DNA of 64,000 nucleotides from Ehretia macrophylla (taxonomy: Eukaryota > Streptophyta > Magnoliopsida > Boraginales > Ehretiaceae). Positions 11,490 through 21,169 of the stretch are shown here, in pieces. The position numbers were made by a program, and so were the translations under genes. Location: NCBI GenBank assembly GCA_037974665.1, contig CM075767.1, forward strand, positions 19,856,840 to 19,920,839, written 5' to 3'. Below the pieces are notes generated by a model, which did not search any database, was not told where the DNA came from, and saw only the letters and a list, made by a program, of their open reading frames with translations. Every line of letters begins with the position of its first letter. Positions within the stretch are counted from its first letter, which is position 1.

Positions 11490-11827
11490 AGTCTATTTTT
11501 AATGCGAGTTCTAAAAATAGAATTTTTTAAATTTTAATATTTTTAGAGTTTTAAATTTTAAAATTAATATTATTTATAATAAAAGTACATAAAATTTATT
11601 ATTTTTAACTTAAAAGATGTTAAAATACAGTCCCAAACACTAAAACTATCAATAAATTTATTAAAAAAATAGAACCCAGAATTTTATTTTGACATTTTTA
11701 AAATTAAAAGTGCTAGACTTTATATACTTTTATCATAAATAGTAATACTTTTAAAATCTAAAATTTTAAAAATACCTAAATTTAAAATTTTTTGCTTTTA
11801 GAGCTCCATTAATTCATTAAAGATGCT
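11490..11827. mobile_element. PIF/Harbinger (Tourist-like) MITE, copy 2
   Basis: It is homologous along its length to 3132-3466: shared 'aatatttttagag', 'ataaaagtacata', 'taacttaaaagatgttaaaat', and 'ttttatcataaatagtaa'. The inverted right end agcatctttaatgaattaat matches the GRGCATCTTTAA-type terminus. It sits about 240 bp upstream of the NLR1 ATG. Boundaries are approximate, as no clean target duplication was resolved. Confidence 0.6.
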
Positions 11828-11960
11828 GTTTGAAGAAGTCAAGTCTCCGGGGTGGTTCACATAGAGACATCGTATGCGTGGTTCACATGGGGAAGTCAAG
11901 TCTCCGGGGCCACACGTCATCGTACAAATAATTGACTATGAATTCAAAATATCTCATTCC

Positions 11961-11970
11961 TCTATATATT
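11961..11970 (+). promoter_or_regulatory. Probable TATA box of NLR1
   Basis: tctatatatt lies about 100 bp upstream of the chosen ATG at 12069. The context 'atctcattcctctatat' is conserved at 54770-54789, upstream of the pseudogene copy. This placement predicts a 5' leader of roughly 70-80 nt. Confidence 0.5.
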
Positions 11971-12068
11971 TAGTAACTAACATTCATCTTTCTCACAAAC
12001 CTAAGAAAAATCTCAGTTCTTTCGTGTATTTTCCTAAACAATTACTTCAGTGTTTTCGAAAAGTTAAG

Positions 12069-15000
12069 ATGGCTGAAACTGTCATTGGTGTTGTTGCAGA
12101 AAGTCTATTCAATGAAGCACTTTCTCTTGCTACTGAAGAGCTTAGTCTTGTTTTCCATTTTAAGGATGACCTTCAAAGCTTGGCTGAAGAACTTAAAGAC
12201 ATTCAAGCTTTGGTTGCCGATGCAGATTGCAAGGATATTTCCTCACAGATCATGCAAAATTGGTTGAAAAGTCTTAAGGATGTTGCGTTTGATGCTGAGG
12301 ACGTGTTGGAAGAGTACAAATATGAACTTCTTGACCGAAAGGTAAAGATGTCAAATTTGATACCACAAAAGAAACGGGACAAGGTACGCAACTTGTTTTC
12401 TCCCATTACAAAGCTTTCATTTCGTTCCGAGATGGCTCATAAGATTAAGGATGTTAATTCACGATTGAAAAGTGTCAAAGAACGAGGATTGCGTTATGGG
12501 TTGAATCCTTCTGAGTTTCTAAATAGAAGTTCAGAAGTTTATAAAATAGACAGAATGACTAGTCCTTCTGTTCAAGAATCAACAATCGTGGGAAGAGATG
12601 AGGATGTCATAAAAGTAGTAGACATGCTAGTCAATGCAAACATTGAAGAACATTTTGCGGTCATTGGCATAATAGGCATGGGTGGGCAAGGCAAGACGGC
12701 CCTTGCTCAACTTGTCTACAAACATGATCAAGTGGTGAATCGCTTTGAACATAAAATATGGATTTGTGTTTCTGAGGATTTCACAGTTGATAGAATCTTA
12801 AATGAGATGGTGCAATCTATAACTGGTGAAAATTCTAATTTGACAAATAGGCAAGCATTAATTGAGAAACTTCAAAAAACTTTGAAGGGCAAAAGATATC
12901 TTCTTACTTTTGATGATATATGGAATGAGGATCAAGAAAGATGGGATCGTGTAGAAAGTGATCTACGCGAGATAGGTGGTTCTAGAGGAACCAAAATCAT
13001 GGTGACAACACGGAGGGAGAAAGTTGTTTCCACCATGCTTGCCTCGCACATCCACCGTTTAGGTCAATTGTCAGATGATGATAGTTTGACTTTATTTAAG
13101 CAAAGAGCATTTGCTGAGGGTGGAGTGGTGGAGACTTCAGAATTCCTGGAGATAGGTCAAAGGATGGTGAAAAGGTGTGGGGGTGTGCCGTTAGCAATTA
13201 AGGCATTGGGAGGTTTGCTTTACTCAAAAAAAGATGTACATGAATGGTTGAGTATAGAGAACAGCGATATATGGAACTCAACCAACAGTCAAGAAGGAGT
13301 TCTACCATCCATAAAATTAAGTTACAATCATTTGCCTTCGTTGTCTTTGAGACAATGCTTTGCATATTGTTCAATATTTCCAAAGGATACTGTCATGCAA
13401 AGGGAAAAACTTATACAATTATGGATGGCACAAGGATTTCTTAATCCTCATCACGGCAGCCATTTACAAATGGAGGACTTGGGTAATGACTACTTTAATG
13501 TTCTATTATGGAATTCTTTGTTGCAAGAGCCCACATACGATGACTACAATAAGATTTGGTCTTGCAAAATGCATGACATTGTGCATGATTTTGCATTACT
13601 AATGTCAAAAGATTATTGCTTCACAAGAAATGTTAGGCAAGATGACAAAGATACTAAAGGTGTACATTTATCATTGATTTCTAGTAAAGAGGAAATGGTA
13701 GATGTGCCTCAAGAAATTTCTCGAAAACTTAGAACATTATACCTACCAAGTGGGGTCATTGGAAATGAGTTGATAAAATTTAGACACCTTCGAACCTTAA
13801 TTTTGGAGGGCTATAAAATTAAACAATTGCCTACTTCAATAGGTAGGTTGAAACAATTAAGATGCATTAATATTATGGAGACTAAGATCAGAAAGTTGCC
13901 GGCTTCTTATATAAAGCTCTACAATTTGCAAACCCTAAGAGTCAATTTAGAAGACAATTCAGAGATTTTTTTGCGTTCTCTGATTAATTTGAGACATATT
14001 GATCTTGGTTATGCAGATGAGTGCATGCTTGTGGGAATAAGTCACTTGTCTCATCTCCAAACCTTGCCTTACTTCATTGTGAGTGATAAAATGGGTTGTA
14101 AAATTGAAGAGCTAGGTCCTCTAAATAACCTAAGAGGTAGCCTCATGATTTATGGGCTTGAGAAGGTGAAAAATGGGGAGGAAGCCCAGAAGGCAAATAT
14201 ATCACAAAAGTCCAAGGTTAATCATTTACAACTTGGGTGGACTTACGGGAGAGAGACAATGAATTTGAAAGACGAGGAGGATGTTATTGAAGCTCTCACA
14301 CCCCACCCATATCTAAAAAGGTTAGATATTATCAGTTTTAAGGGTTCACGGTTTCCATCTTGGATGAGGAACGAGCTGCTTAAGAATTTGGTGGCATTCC
14401 AACTAGAAAGTTGTGATTCATGTGAGCAATTCCCACCTTTGGGACACCTTCCATCCTTGCGCATATTGAGTATTAGTTGGTGTGAGAAGTTGGCTGCATT
14501 ACCAATTAGATGGCTCGAATTGTGCACGTCACTTGAGGTTATTGAGATTCGCCATTGTCCTGCTCTTCAAGGAGTAGATGGTTATGATTCATGTGAGCAA
14601 TTCCTACCTTTGGGACACCTTCCATCCTTGCGCTCATTAAGTATTAGTTCATGTGAGAAGTTGGCTGCATTACCAATTAGATGGCTCGAATTGTGCACAT
14701 CACTTGAGGTAATTGAGATTTCCTATTGTCCTGCTCTTCAAGGAGTAGATGGTTATGGTCTTGAGCGTCTGCCCAATCTTAAAACTTTGGAAATTGGTGG
14801 ATTCTCAGAGGAGCTTGATTATTTTCCTTGGCCCCACAACACAGAAGAAAATAGTGAGCTATATTTTGCCTCTCTGGAGCGTGTTACGCTATATGGGTGG
14901 TCAAAACTTACGTCTCTACCTGAGCAAATTCAGCATCTCCCTTCCTTGAGATCCTTACATTTATGGTACTTTTACGATTTAAAGGCGCTACCAGAGTGGC

Positions 15001-15230
15001 TGGGTAACATCCCATCGCTTCAATTTCTCTCTCTTTCTGCATGTGAGAATGTGGAGTATATGTCATCTGCGGAAGCGATGCAGCGCCTGACCAATCTTCA
15101 ACAATTGAAAATCGTACATTGTCCCAAATTAAAAGAGAGATGCACAAGAGGAAGCGGTCCAGAGTGGCACAAGATTGCCCATATTCCAAACATTCGGGTC
15201 AATGGGAAGAACATTCAATCTGAAAACTGA
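12069..15230 (+). CDS. CC-NBS-LRR (CNL) disease-resistance protein, RGA-like, intact
   Basis: An intronless gene for 1053 residues, probably a cytoplasmic immune receptor that senses pathogen effectors. The N-terminal Rx-type coiled coil covers about 1-135, with an EDVID-like segment DVAFDAEDVLEEY at 71-83. The NB-ARC domain shows the P-loop GMGGQGKT (203-210), RNBS-A FEHKIWICVSEDF, kinase-2 LLTFDDIW (278-285), RNBS-B GGSRGTKIMVTTR, GLPL as CGGVPLAIKALGG (370-382), RNBS-D CFAYCSIFPKD and an intact MHD (501-503). Kinase-2 has F where L or V is usual, and GLPL reads GVPL. LRRs run from about 550 to 1040 and include a 57-residue tandem duplication at 783-896. The start at 12069 is chosen because MAETVIGVVAESLF begins the family's coiled coil and is conserved at 54905; the frame is open upstream to 11874. 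The family assignment is secure. The recognised pathogen cannot be inferred. Confidence 0.93.
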   Translation: MAETVIGVVAESLFNEALSLATEELSLVFHFKDDLQSLAEELKDIQALVADADCKDISSQIMQNWLKSLKDVAFDAEDVLEEYKYELLDRKVKMSNLIPQKKRDKVRNLFSPITKLSFRSEMAHKIKDVNSRLKSVKERGLRYGLNPSEFLNRSSEVYKIDRMTSPSVQESTIVGRDEDVIKVVDMLVNANIEEHFAVIGIIGMGGQGKTALAQLVYKHDQVVNRFEHKIWICVSEDFTVDRILNEMVQSITGENSNLTNRQALIEKLQKTLKGKRYLLTFDDIWNEDQERWDRVESDLREIGGSRGTKIMVTTRREKVVSTMLASHIHRLGQLSDDDSLTLFKQRAFAEGGVVETSEFLEIGQRMVKRCGGVPLAIKALGGLLYSKKDVHEWLSIENSDIWNSTNSQEGVLPSIKLSYNHLPSLSLRQCFAYCSIFPKDTVMQREKLIQLWMAQGFLNPHHGSHLQMEDLGNDYFNVLLWNSLLQEPTYDDYNKIWSCKMHDIVHDFALLMSKDYCFTRNVRQDDKDTKGVHLSLISSKEEMVDVPQEISRKLRTLYLPSGVIGNELIKFRHLRTLILEGYKIKQLPTSIGRLKQLRCINIMETKIRKLPASYIKLYNLQTLRVNLEDNSEIFLRSLINLRHIDLGYADECMLVGISHLSHLQTLPYFIVSDKMGCKIEELGPLNNLRGSLMIYGLEKVKNGEEAQKANISQKSKVNHLQLGWTYGRETMNLKDEEDVIEALTPHPYLKRLDIISFKGSRFPSWMRNELLKNLVAFQLESCDSCEQFPPLGHLPSLRILSISWCEKLAALPIRWLELCTSLEVIEIRHCPALQGVDGYDSCEQFLPLGHLPSLRSLSISSCEKLAALPIRWLELCTSLEVIEISYCPALQGVDGYGLERLPNLKTLEIGGFSEELDYFPWPHNTEENSELYFASLERVTLYGWSKLTSLPEQIQHLPSLRSLHLWYFYDLKALPEWLGNIPSLQFLSLSACENVEYMSSAEAMQRLTNLQQLKIVHCPKLKERCTRGSGPEWHKIAHIPNIRVNGKNIQSEN
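14415..14756 (+). repeat. 171-bp tandem duplication inside the NLR1 LRR
   Basis: Two direct copies, 14415-14585 and 14586-14756, differ at only a few positions. Each encodes 57 residues from DSCEQF to QGVDGY, about two LRR units. The length is a multiple of three, so the frame is kept. The duplication is absent from the pseudogene copy. Confidence 0.95.
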
Positions 15231-16737
15231 TTTACTATCTGTAAGTATAATTTAACCACTGTCTATATATGTTCATGACTATTTTCTTTTCTTATTTCAA
15301 ATTTTTATTCATTTGTGTTCTTTCACTATTCTATTTACAACTTCTTTTCCTTTTTCGAGTTTGCGTCTTCTCCATTAACTAGAATATGGAAGGTTGATAA
15401 TGTTAAATTCATTTTTCTGCTCTCTTCTTGTGCTACCTCTGCTATCTATGCTCAGTGACATTGGAAAATTTCATTACGAAATTTAAGATTCATATTAATT
15501 TTTAAGATTTTTCAAATCAGCTATTTCTTTTTGAAGGAAGAATTTTTTAAAACCCATTTTTCATTTCGAACTTGCAGCTTTACTCCTTTTAGTCTCAAAA
15601 CCACTGCACAAATCTGTAAGTATAACCATTGTTTATGCTTATGACTTTTTGTTTTCTTTGTTTCCATTATCAGTTTATTTGTGTGCTCTCACTACTTCAT
15701 ATACAATTATTTTCTCTTTCGAGATTGTGTCTTCTCCATTAATTGGAAAATTAATGGCAGATGAGTAAGTTCTCTATTATATTTGTAGTGAAATCAGAAA
15801 ATTTCATATCATTTTATACTGAAGGAATTACTGAATTCGTCATAACTTCATTGTACTACTTTTTTGGCATTTAAGTTCTTGAATTCTGAAAATTAATAAT
15901 CAATTTCTCAATTCCGCATTTTGTTGATATGGCATTATTTTAGACCACTACTAATCAATTTCTCAGTCTTGAGTCTAGTGAAGTCGAGTACATTATTTAG
16001 AGAGGACAAGTTATGCACACCGATCAAAGGAAACAGAATCAGAGTATGTTTTCCCACTCCAATTACACTTTGAACTTGCAGGTTTAGCCGATAAATGGGT
16101 TTTGAACCACCTAAGTTTCAGTTGCTGAGTTTGAATGTTGTGGCAAGCAATAAGAAAAGAAAGATCCCTTGGCTGGTGAAGATAATAAATGAAGGTTTCT
16201 GTTTTACTCGTTAATATTTGATACCTGGTTAACATACTTCTTTCCTCATGATGGTAAATTAGTAATGTCAATAACCTGTTTCTTATCTCCAGATGAGGAC
16301 AATTGGAGCATGCTGATCCTATTTGAAGTCCAAATCTCAAGTCTCTACGAATGTGATGTTAGCTTATCATTCTACACTGATTTTTCTTGGAACTTTAGGA
16401 GCTTGATGGATTGGAGTCTCTCTTGGAGTGGCCGAACAATTATGCTCTTGCGCGTTACGAGCTTTGTATCATTCTACACTGATTTTTCTTGGAACTTTAG
16501 AAACATTTCTCTTCTCACTGTTTCAGTCAATTCCTCTTAATGGTTTTCTCTTCTTCGGTCACTGGTGTTTCTTCGCTTTGTAGTGTATGATTTGTCATTA
16601 TGTTGACTGGAGTTGCTGTTTGTATCAATTTTAATTTGGTTTCTTTTGCTGATTAAAAGGCATGTTCTGCGTTTCTTGAGCTTCTACCATCTAGTTTTTC
16701 AATTTAAGCATTTGTATTATGGATTTAACATTAAATA
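15231..16737 (+). other. NLR1 3' region with splice-like sites
   Basis: There is no gene body. Donor-like ctgtaagtat occurs at 15239 and again at 15615, and acceptor-like cttgcag at 15574 and 16076, consistent with introns in the 3' untranslated region. The segment from about 15540 to 16740 is duplicated at 19480-20640: shared 'tgtcttctccattaatt', 'agaaaatttcatatcatttt', 'tgatttttcttggaacttt' and 'ggagtggccgaacaatt'. Confidence 0.5.
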
Positions 16738-17217
16738 TTGTCCTGCTCTTCAAGGAGTAGATGGTTATGGTCTTGAGCGCCTGCCCAATCTTAAAACTTT
16801 GATAATTGGTGAAATCTCGAAGGAGCTTGATTATTTTCCTTGGCCCCACAACACAGAAGAAAATGGTGAGCTATATTTTGCCTCTCTAGAGAATCTTATT
16901 CTAGTTGGGTGGTCAAAACTTTCGTCTCTGCTTGAGCAAATTCAACATCTCCCTTCCTTGAGACACTTGATAATAAGGTTTGAAGAATTAAAGGCTGTAC
17001 CAGAGTGGCTGGATACCAATCCATCGCTTCAATCTTTACATCTTCATACATGTGAGAATCTGGAGTATATGCCATATGCGGAAGCAATGCAGCGCCTGAC
17101 CAATTACTTACTTATTGTCCCCATTTGAAAGAGAAATGCACAAGAGTAAGCGGTCCAGAGTGGCACAAGATTGCCCATATTCCAAACATTTATGTCAATT
17201 AGGAGAACATTCAATCT
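16738..17217 (+). pseudogene. Detached C-terminal LRR fragment of an NLR
   Basis: The frame reads CPALQGVDGYGLERLPNLKT, then ELDYFPWPHNTEENGELYFA and HLPSLRHLI, ending with AEAMQRLTN. This matches the last 130 or so residues of NLR1 (from about 14730), including the trailing 'gtccagagtggcacaagattgcc' and the post-stop sequence. Frame is lost just after AEAMQRLTN by a short deletion. It joins upstream sequence at 'ggatttaacattaaat', a phrase that also occurs at 20622 and 57846 without the LRR, so the fragment looks placed by recombination. It has no start codon of its own. It could still act as sequence donor for gene conversion, which is inference. Confidence 0.85.
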
Positions 17218-18510
17218 TGAAACTGATCTACTATCTGTAAGTATAGCCTCTGTCTATATTCATGACTATTTTGTTTTTTCTTATTTCAAATTTTTATTCA
17301 TTTGTGTTATCTCACTATTCCATTTACAACTTCTTTTCCTTTCTGGAGTTTGCCTCTTCCCTATTAACTAGAAAACGGAAGGTAGATGCTGTTAAATTCA
17401 TTTTTCTACTTTTGTTTCACGAGGCAGAGTACATCCGTAGCAAGGAACCACCACCTAAATCTGTAAGTTTAACTGTGTTTCCTCCATACTTTGATGATCT
17501 TTTGTGCACTTCTGCTTCTGTCCCTCTATTTACTCACGTTCTTTATATGTTCTCTCTCTCTCAGTCTCTTTAATTATCTGAAGTTACGCCAAATTATAGA
17601 GAAGCTGTGCAGGGTTGCTCAAGATTGCAAACATCAACACAAAATATGTGAGTAATTCAACATTTTACCTAGTCACAAATAATTCACTGCACTGATAGAG
17701 ACAGCTTACTCAAAATGTGAAATCTATGCAGGACTGTGTACTAGGTACCATAAAAATTTGAAATTTACCTGTGCAAAAATAATTGTCTTATGAAAACAAG
17801 CAAGTTTAGAATAGAAAGATATATATGTAGTTCAACTGGATCGTCAATGTCTTATACTGTTGCTTCATATCTACTTAAAAATCATCAACAATTTTCAAGC
17901 TGCCTCTGATTTTCTATTATCTAGCAAGAGTTTGCACAAAATGCCAATATATCTTTAGTAGATTTTTTATAATCATCATATAATTGTCTCTATAGGTCTG
18001 ATGGTCTAATTGGTCATGCTAGTGGTTATTCATGCTACCACAGCTAATGCCAAACTTAAATCATCTCGCTTGCAGCTGCAGCAGGACATAGAATGGTTGG
18101 CAGTAATTCGCATTTCTTTCGATGTGTCAATGTGTTGGTTTTCTGTGGATAGCTGGACTTAGAACGTCACATGATTTGCTTGCTTTGAAGGAAATAGAAA
18201 GAAGAGACCATTCTCTACAGAGACAACCCATGCGGCAAAATTGTACACCTCTGTAGAAGTCAAAAGTACATGGAGGAAGCATCTAGAGGAACTATATATG
18301 CTGGTTGAGTGTAAAGGGAAAAAAGGCTTCAGAACAAACTAATATCTGAATTGCAACTGAAGCCCAAAAAGGAGCATGGTCATGCTCTCGTTGATGGAAT
18401 CCAATGTTCCACCTTACTGCAGATTGCTCAAGATTTTCCTTTAAGATTCAGTACTCAGCTGAGAGATCTTTACACTTATTCGGCCGTGGAAGCTCTGCGA
18501 ATATAGAAAT
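17218..18510 (+). other. NLR 3' tail, duplicated at 57570-58380
   Basis: It contains the donor-like aaatctgtaagtttaactg at 17457 and the acceptor-like tgcttgcagctgcagcagga at about 18070. It matches the pseudogene tail through 'ccaaattatagagaagctgtgc', 'ggacttagaacgtcacatgattt', 'gtcaaaagtacatggaggaagc' and 'gttgatggaatccaatgttcc'. A short frame at about 18373-18504 (HGHALVDGIQCSTLLQIAQD) is conserved in the other copy with a 3-nt indel. No known domain was recognised. Confidence 0.5.
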
Positions 18511-19407
18511 TTGATGACTTTTAAAGCTCTACAATTTGTTCTTTACCTGTTTCTTCCCCCTTCCCCCCAACAAACACTTACAAATTGCTATGCTAATGCA
18601 ATCAATTGTTCTCCACGCATCTTATCCTCGTATTTGTTCGGTTATTAGTCTGTTTTCAAATTCATTACTCCATATAAAGTATGAGAATTATAATAGAGCT
18701 GAGAATGTCATTTTATTGCAACATATTAATTGTCATCTAAGCAACTAAATAGAAAAATTATATAATTGAGAGAAAATTAAAGAGAATTCTATTATATTAT
18801 TTGAAGTTTTGAATTGGAATGAAGCCGTATTTAAAGAGAATTCTCTGCTCTTTGGTTTTGTTAAATTTTACTCTATAGATTGAATTGATATTCGCAAAAA
18901 GAAACAACCAATATTTTAGATTAAGCACAAAAGATAATCAACGATAGGTAGAAATTTAGAAAATGTTATCATCTTGTTTGCTTGTTTTTTTTCCCCCTTT
19001 TTAATAAAGAAATATTTACCTTAGGTAGGAACTCACCCTGAGACTACAAAAATGTAAAAACACATCCTAATATATATATATATATATATATCCTATTTTA
19101 GACAAAAGAGATGAGGATATTGATTTTGAGTCGGGACCTCAGATACAACAAAGTATTGTCTTACCATTCTATTCAATTTTTAAAAAATATGCTCGCTTAC
19201 TTTCTTTGAATTGTAATACAAAGGAATGGAGATTTTTATTTTCAATTTGTAGCTTAGAGTTTACTCTGTATAAGTTCTGATAAGCAAGTAGCTCATTCAA
19301 CACAACATAGCAACACCAACTCAGGAAATGAAGATCACTCAATCTCAAATAGACCAAGATCCAATTTCGGAACCTTAGATACAACAAAGTATTGTGTTAC
19401 TGTCGCT
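18511..19407. other. Intergenic, AT-rich, partly duplicated
   Basis: No gene seen. Stretches about 18770-18830 and 18955-19340 match 58990-59080 and 59515-59880 ('gagaaaattaaagagaattctatta', 'gaaaatgttatcatcttg', 'ctcgcttactttctttg', 'ttcaatttgta.cttagagtttactct'). A TA microsatellite lies at 19072-19091. Confidence 0.5.
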
Positions 19408-19487
19408 GCAAGAGTGGCTGGGTAACATCCCATCGCTTCAATATCTACAACTTTTTAGATGTGAGAATCTGGAGTATATCCCATTTT
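19408..19487 (+). pseudogene. Single LRR-unit scrap of an NLR
   Basis: The + strand reads QEWLGNIPSLQYLQLFRCENLEYIP, corresponding to EWLGNIPSLQFLSLSACENVEYM of NLR1 (about 14993-15060). The match stops abruptly at both ends, and the sequence runs straight into the duplicated 3' tail. At about 80 bp it is a recombination scar and not a gene. Confidence 0.8.
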
Positions 19488-20640
19488 TCATTTTGAATTT
19501 GCGGGTTTACTCCTTATATACTAATTAGGCTCATGACTTTCTGTTTTCTTATTTCCATTTTTAGTTCTTTGCCGTGCTCTCACTATTTCGTTTACAATTT
19601 TTTTTTTCCTTTTCGAGATGTGTCTTCTCCATTAATTAGAATATGAATGGCAGATGAGTAAGCTCTTTGTTATCTTTGTAGTGAAATCAGAAAATTTCAT
19701 ATCATTTTGTTCCAAAGGAATTATAAAAATTTATTATAAAAACCTTGTACTACTTTCTTGGCATTTAAGTCCTTGCATTCTGAAAACGAAAAGAAAGATT
19801 AATATATACACACACACATTTTAGTTGTTCATTTTGCTGATATGAATGCATTATTTTACACCAAGTGTAGTTAGTTTACTAATCAATTTCTCAGTTTGAG
19901 TGCAGTGAAGTTGAGTACATTATTTAGAGGGCTCACGTTATTCACACCCATGAAAGGAAATAGAATTATATATGTTTTCCCACTCTAATTACATATCAAA
20001 CTTGCAGGTTTCGTCGATAAATGGGTTTTTCAATTGCTCAGATTGAATCTTGTGGCAACCAATGAGAAAAGATCCCTTAGTTAGTAAAGAAAATACATGA
20101 AGTTTTCTATTTTACTCGTTAATATTTCGTACCTTTTGATATATTTTTCCCACGTGATGATAAATTAGTAATGTGAATAACTTGTTTCATGTCTACTTTT
20201 ATTGATAAATCTCATTCTTTGCAAATGTGATGCATCGTATTATTCTGTGCTGATTTTTCTTGGAACTTTCGGAGCTTGATGGACTGGAGCCGTTCTTGGA
20301 GTGGCCGAACAATTCGGTGTCTTTAGATGGTAAGCTTGAATATTCCAATGAAAGGAATACTTTGTACAATTAATGCGTTAATGTTCAATTGCTTTACTAA
20401 GATTACTTTACCTTTTAATGGATAGGACTTTTGTCTTCTGATTTATTAATCTTAAATACGCTTTATAGGTATTATTCCATTGAGTTCGACTTTTACTTCC
20501 ATGATATGACTTTCTTAAATCTGTAAAATCTCTGCAATTTCATGTGTGCATGATGAAAAAGAATGGTCTATGTTTCTAGAGTTTCTACCATTTAGTTTTT
20601 CATTTTTAAGCATTTGTATTGTGGATTTAACATTAAATGT
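19488..20640 (+). other. Second copy of the NLR 3' region
   Basis: This aligns in order with about 15540-16740, including the acceptor-like cttgcaggtttcgtcg at 20001 and the 'ggagcttgatgga.tggag' motif at 20271. No coding frame is retained. Confidence 0.6.
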
Positions 20641-20739
20641 ATTCGGGGCGAAGCAATAAGAAGAGATCTAGTATATTGTAATGGGTGGAACATAGCTGAG
20701 ATGTACATACTTGAATATTATTATATAGTTAGATCAATG

Positions 20740-21130
20740 TTTAACCCTGAACCTCCACTGGATCAAAGCTTTTGTTTCACGAGGCAGAGGCAGCCAGGGT
20801 GAGTGTTTGACATCCATATCACTTCAAACACTCTGCTGCCGAAAATGCAAGAATCTTGTACATTTTCAGTTAGGCAGCAGTGATGAGACATCTCACAAGT
20901 TACCGAAATGGTTGATTGTGTTCCTTTATTAGAAGTTGAAAGCCACTGATTGTTCACTTCCCCAAGATGAACTGGACGAGATAGCTGACCACAGCCTAAA
21001 TCTGTAAGTTTAACTGCGTACCCACCGTACTTCTCTAAAAGTGAACTCTTTACTATTATGATCTTTTGTGCACATTTTGCTTCAGTCCCTCTATTTGCTC
21101 TCGTTCTCTCTCTCTCTCTCTCTCTCTAAA
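20740..21130 (+). other. NLR 3' tail block, also at 57420-57730
   Basis: Shared with the pseudogene tail are 'cacgaggcagaggcagccaggg', 'aaaatgcaagaatc', 'gatgagacatctcacaagttaccg' and 'aaatctgtaagtttaactgcgt'. The donor-like sequence is conserved. A TC microsatellite lies at 21107-21128. Confidence 0.55.
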
Positions 21131-21169
21131 GATTGAGGATATCCTAGCTTAGTCTGTTCTAAAAATGTT

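Larger units (their letters stand above)
10330..12068 (+). promoter_or_regulatory. NLR1 5' flank, a duplicated promoter region
   Basis: The region shares ordered blocks with the orphan flank (3480-7150) and with the flank of the NLR pseudogene (54380-54904). Shared landmarks are 'aacaaccacaagtgt', 'aaagtcaagtcg', 'gaagtcaagtctccggggcc', and 'tcatcgta...gaattc.aaatatctcattcctctata'. A MITE (about 11490-11827) has split it, leaving the ggttcacatggggaagtcaag motif on both sides (11411 and 11880). An in-frame ATG at 11874 falls within this conserved flank rather than in coding sequence, so it is not used as the gene start. Confidence 0.6.

Noticed and set aside
11874-12068. Upstream ATG of NLR1 adding 65 residues
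   Set aside because: The extra stretch lies in duplicated promoter sequence, contains the TATA-like region and is not part of the family's coiled coil.
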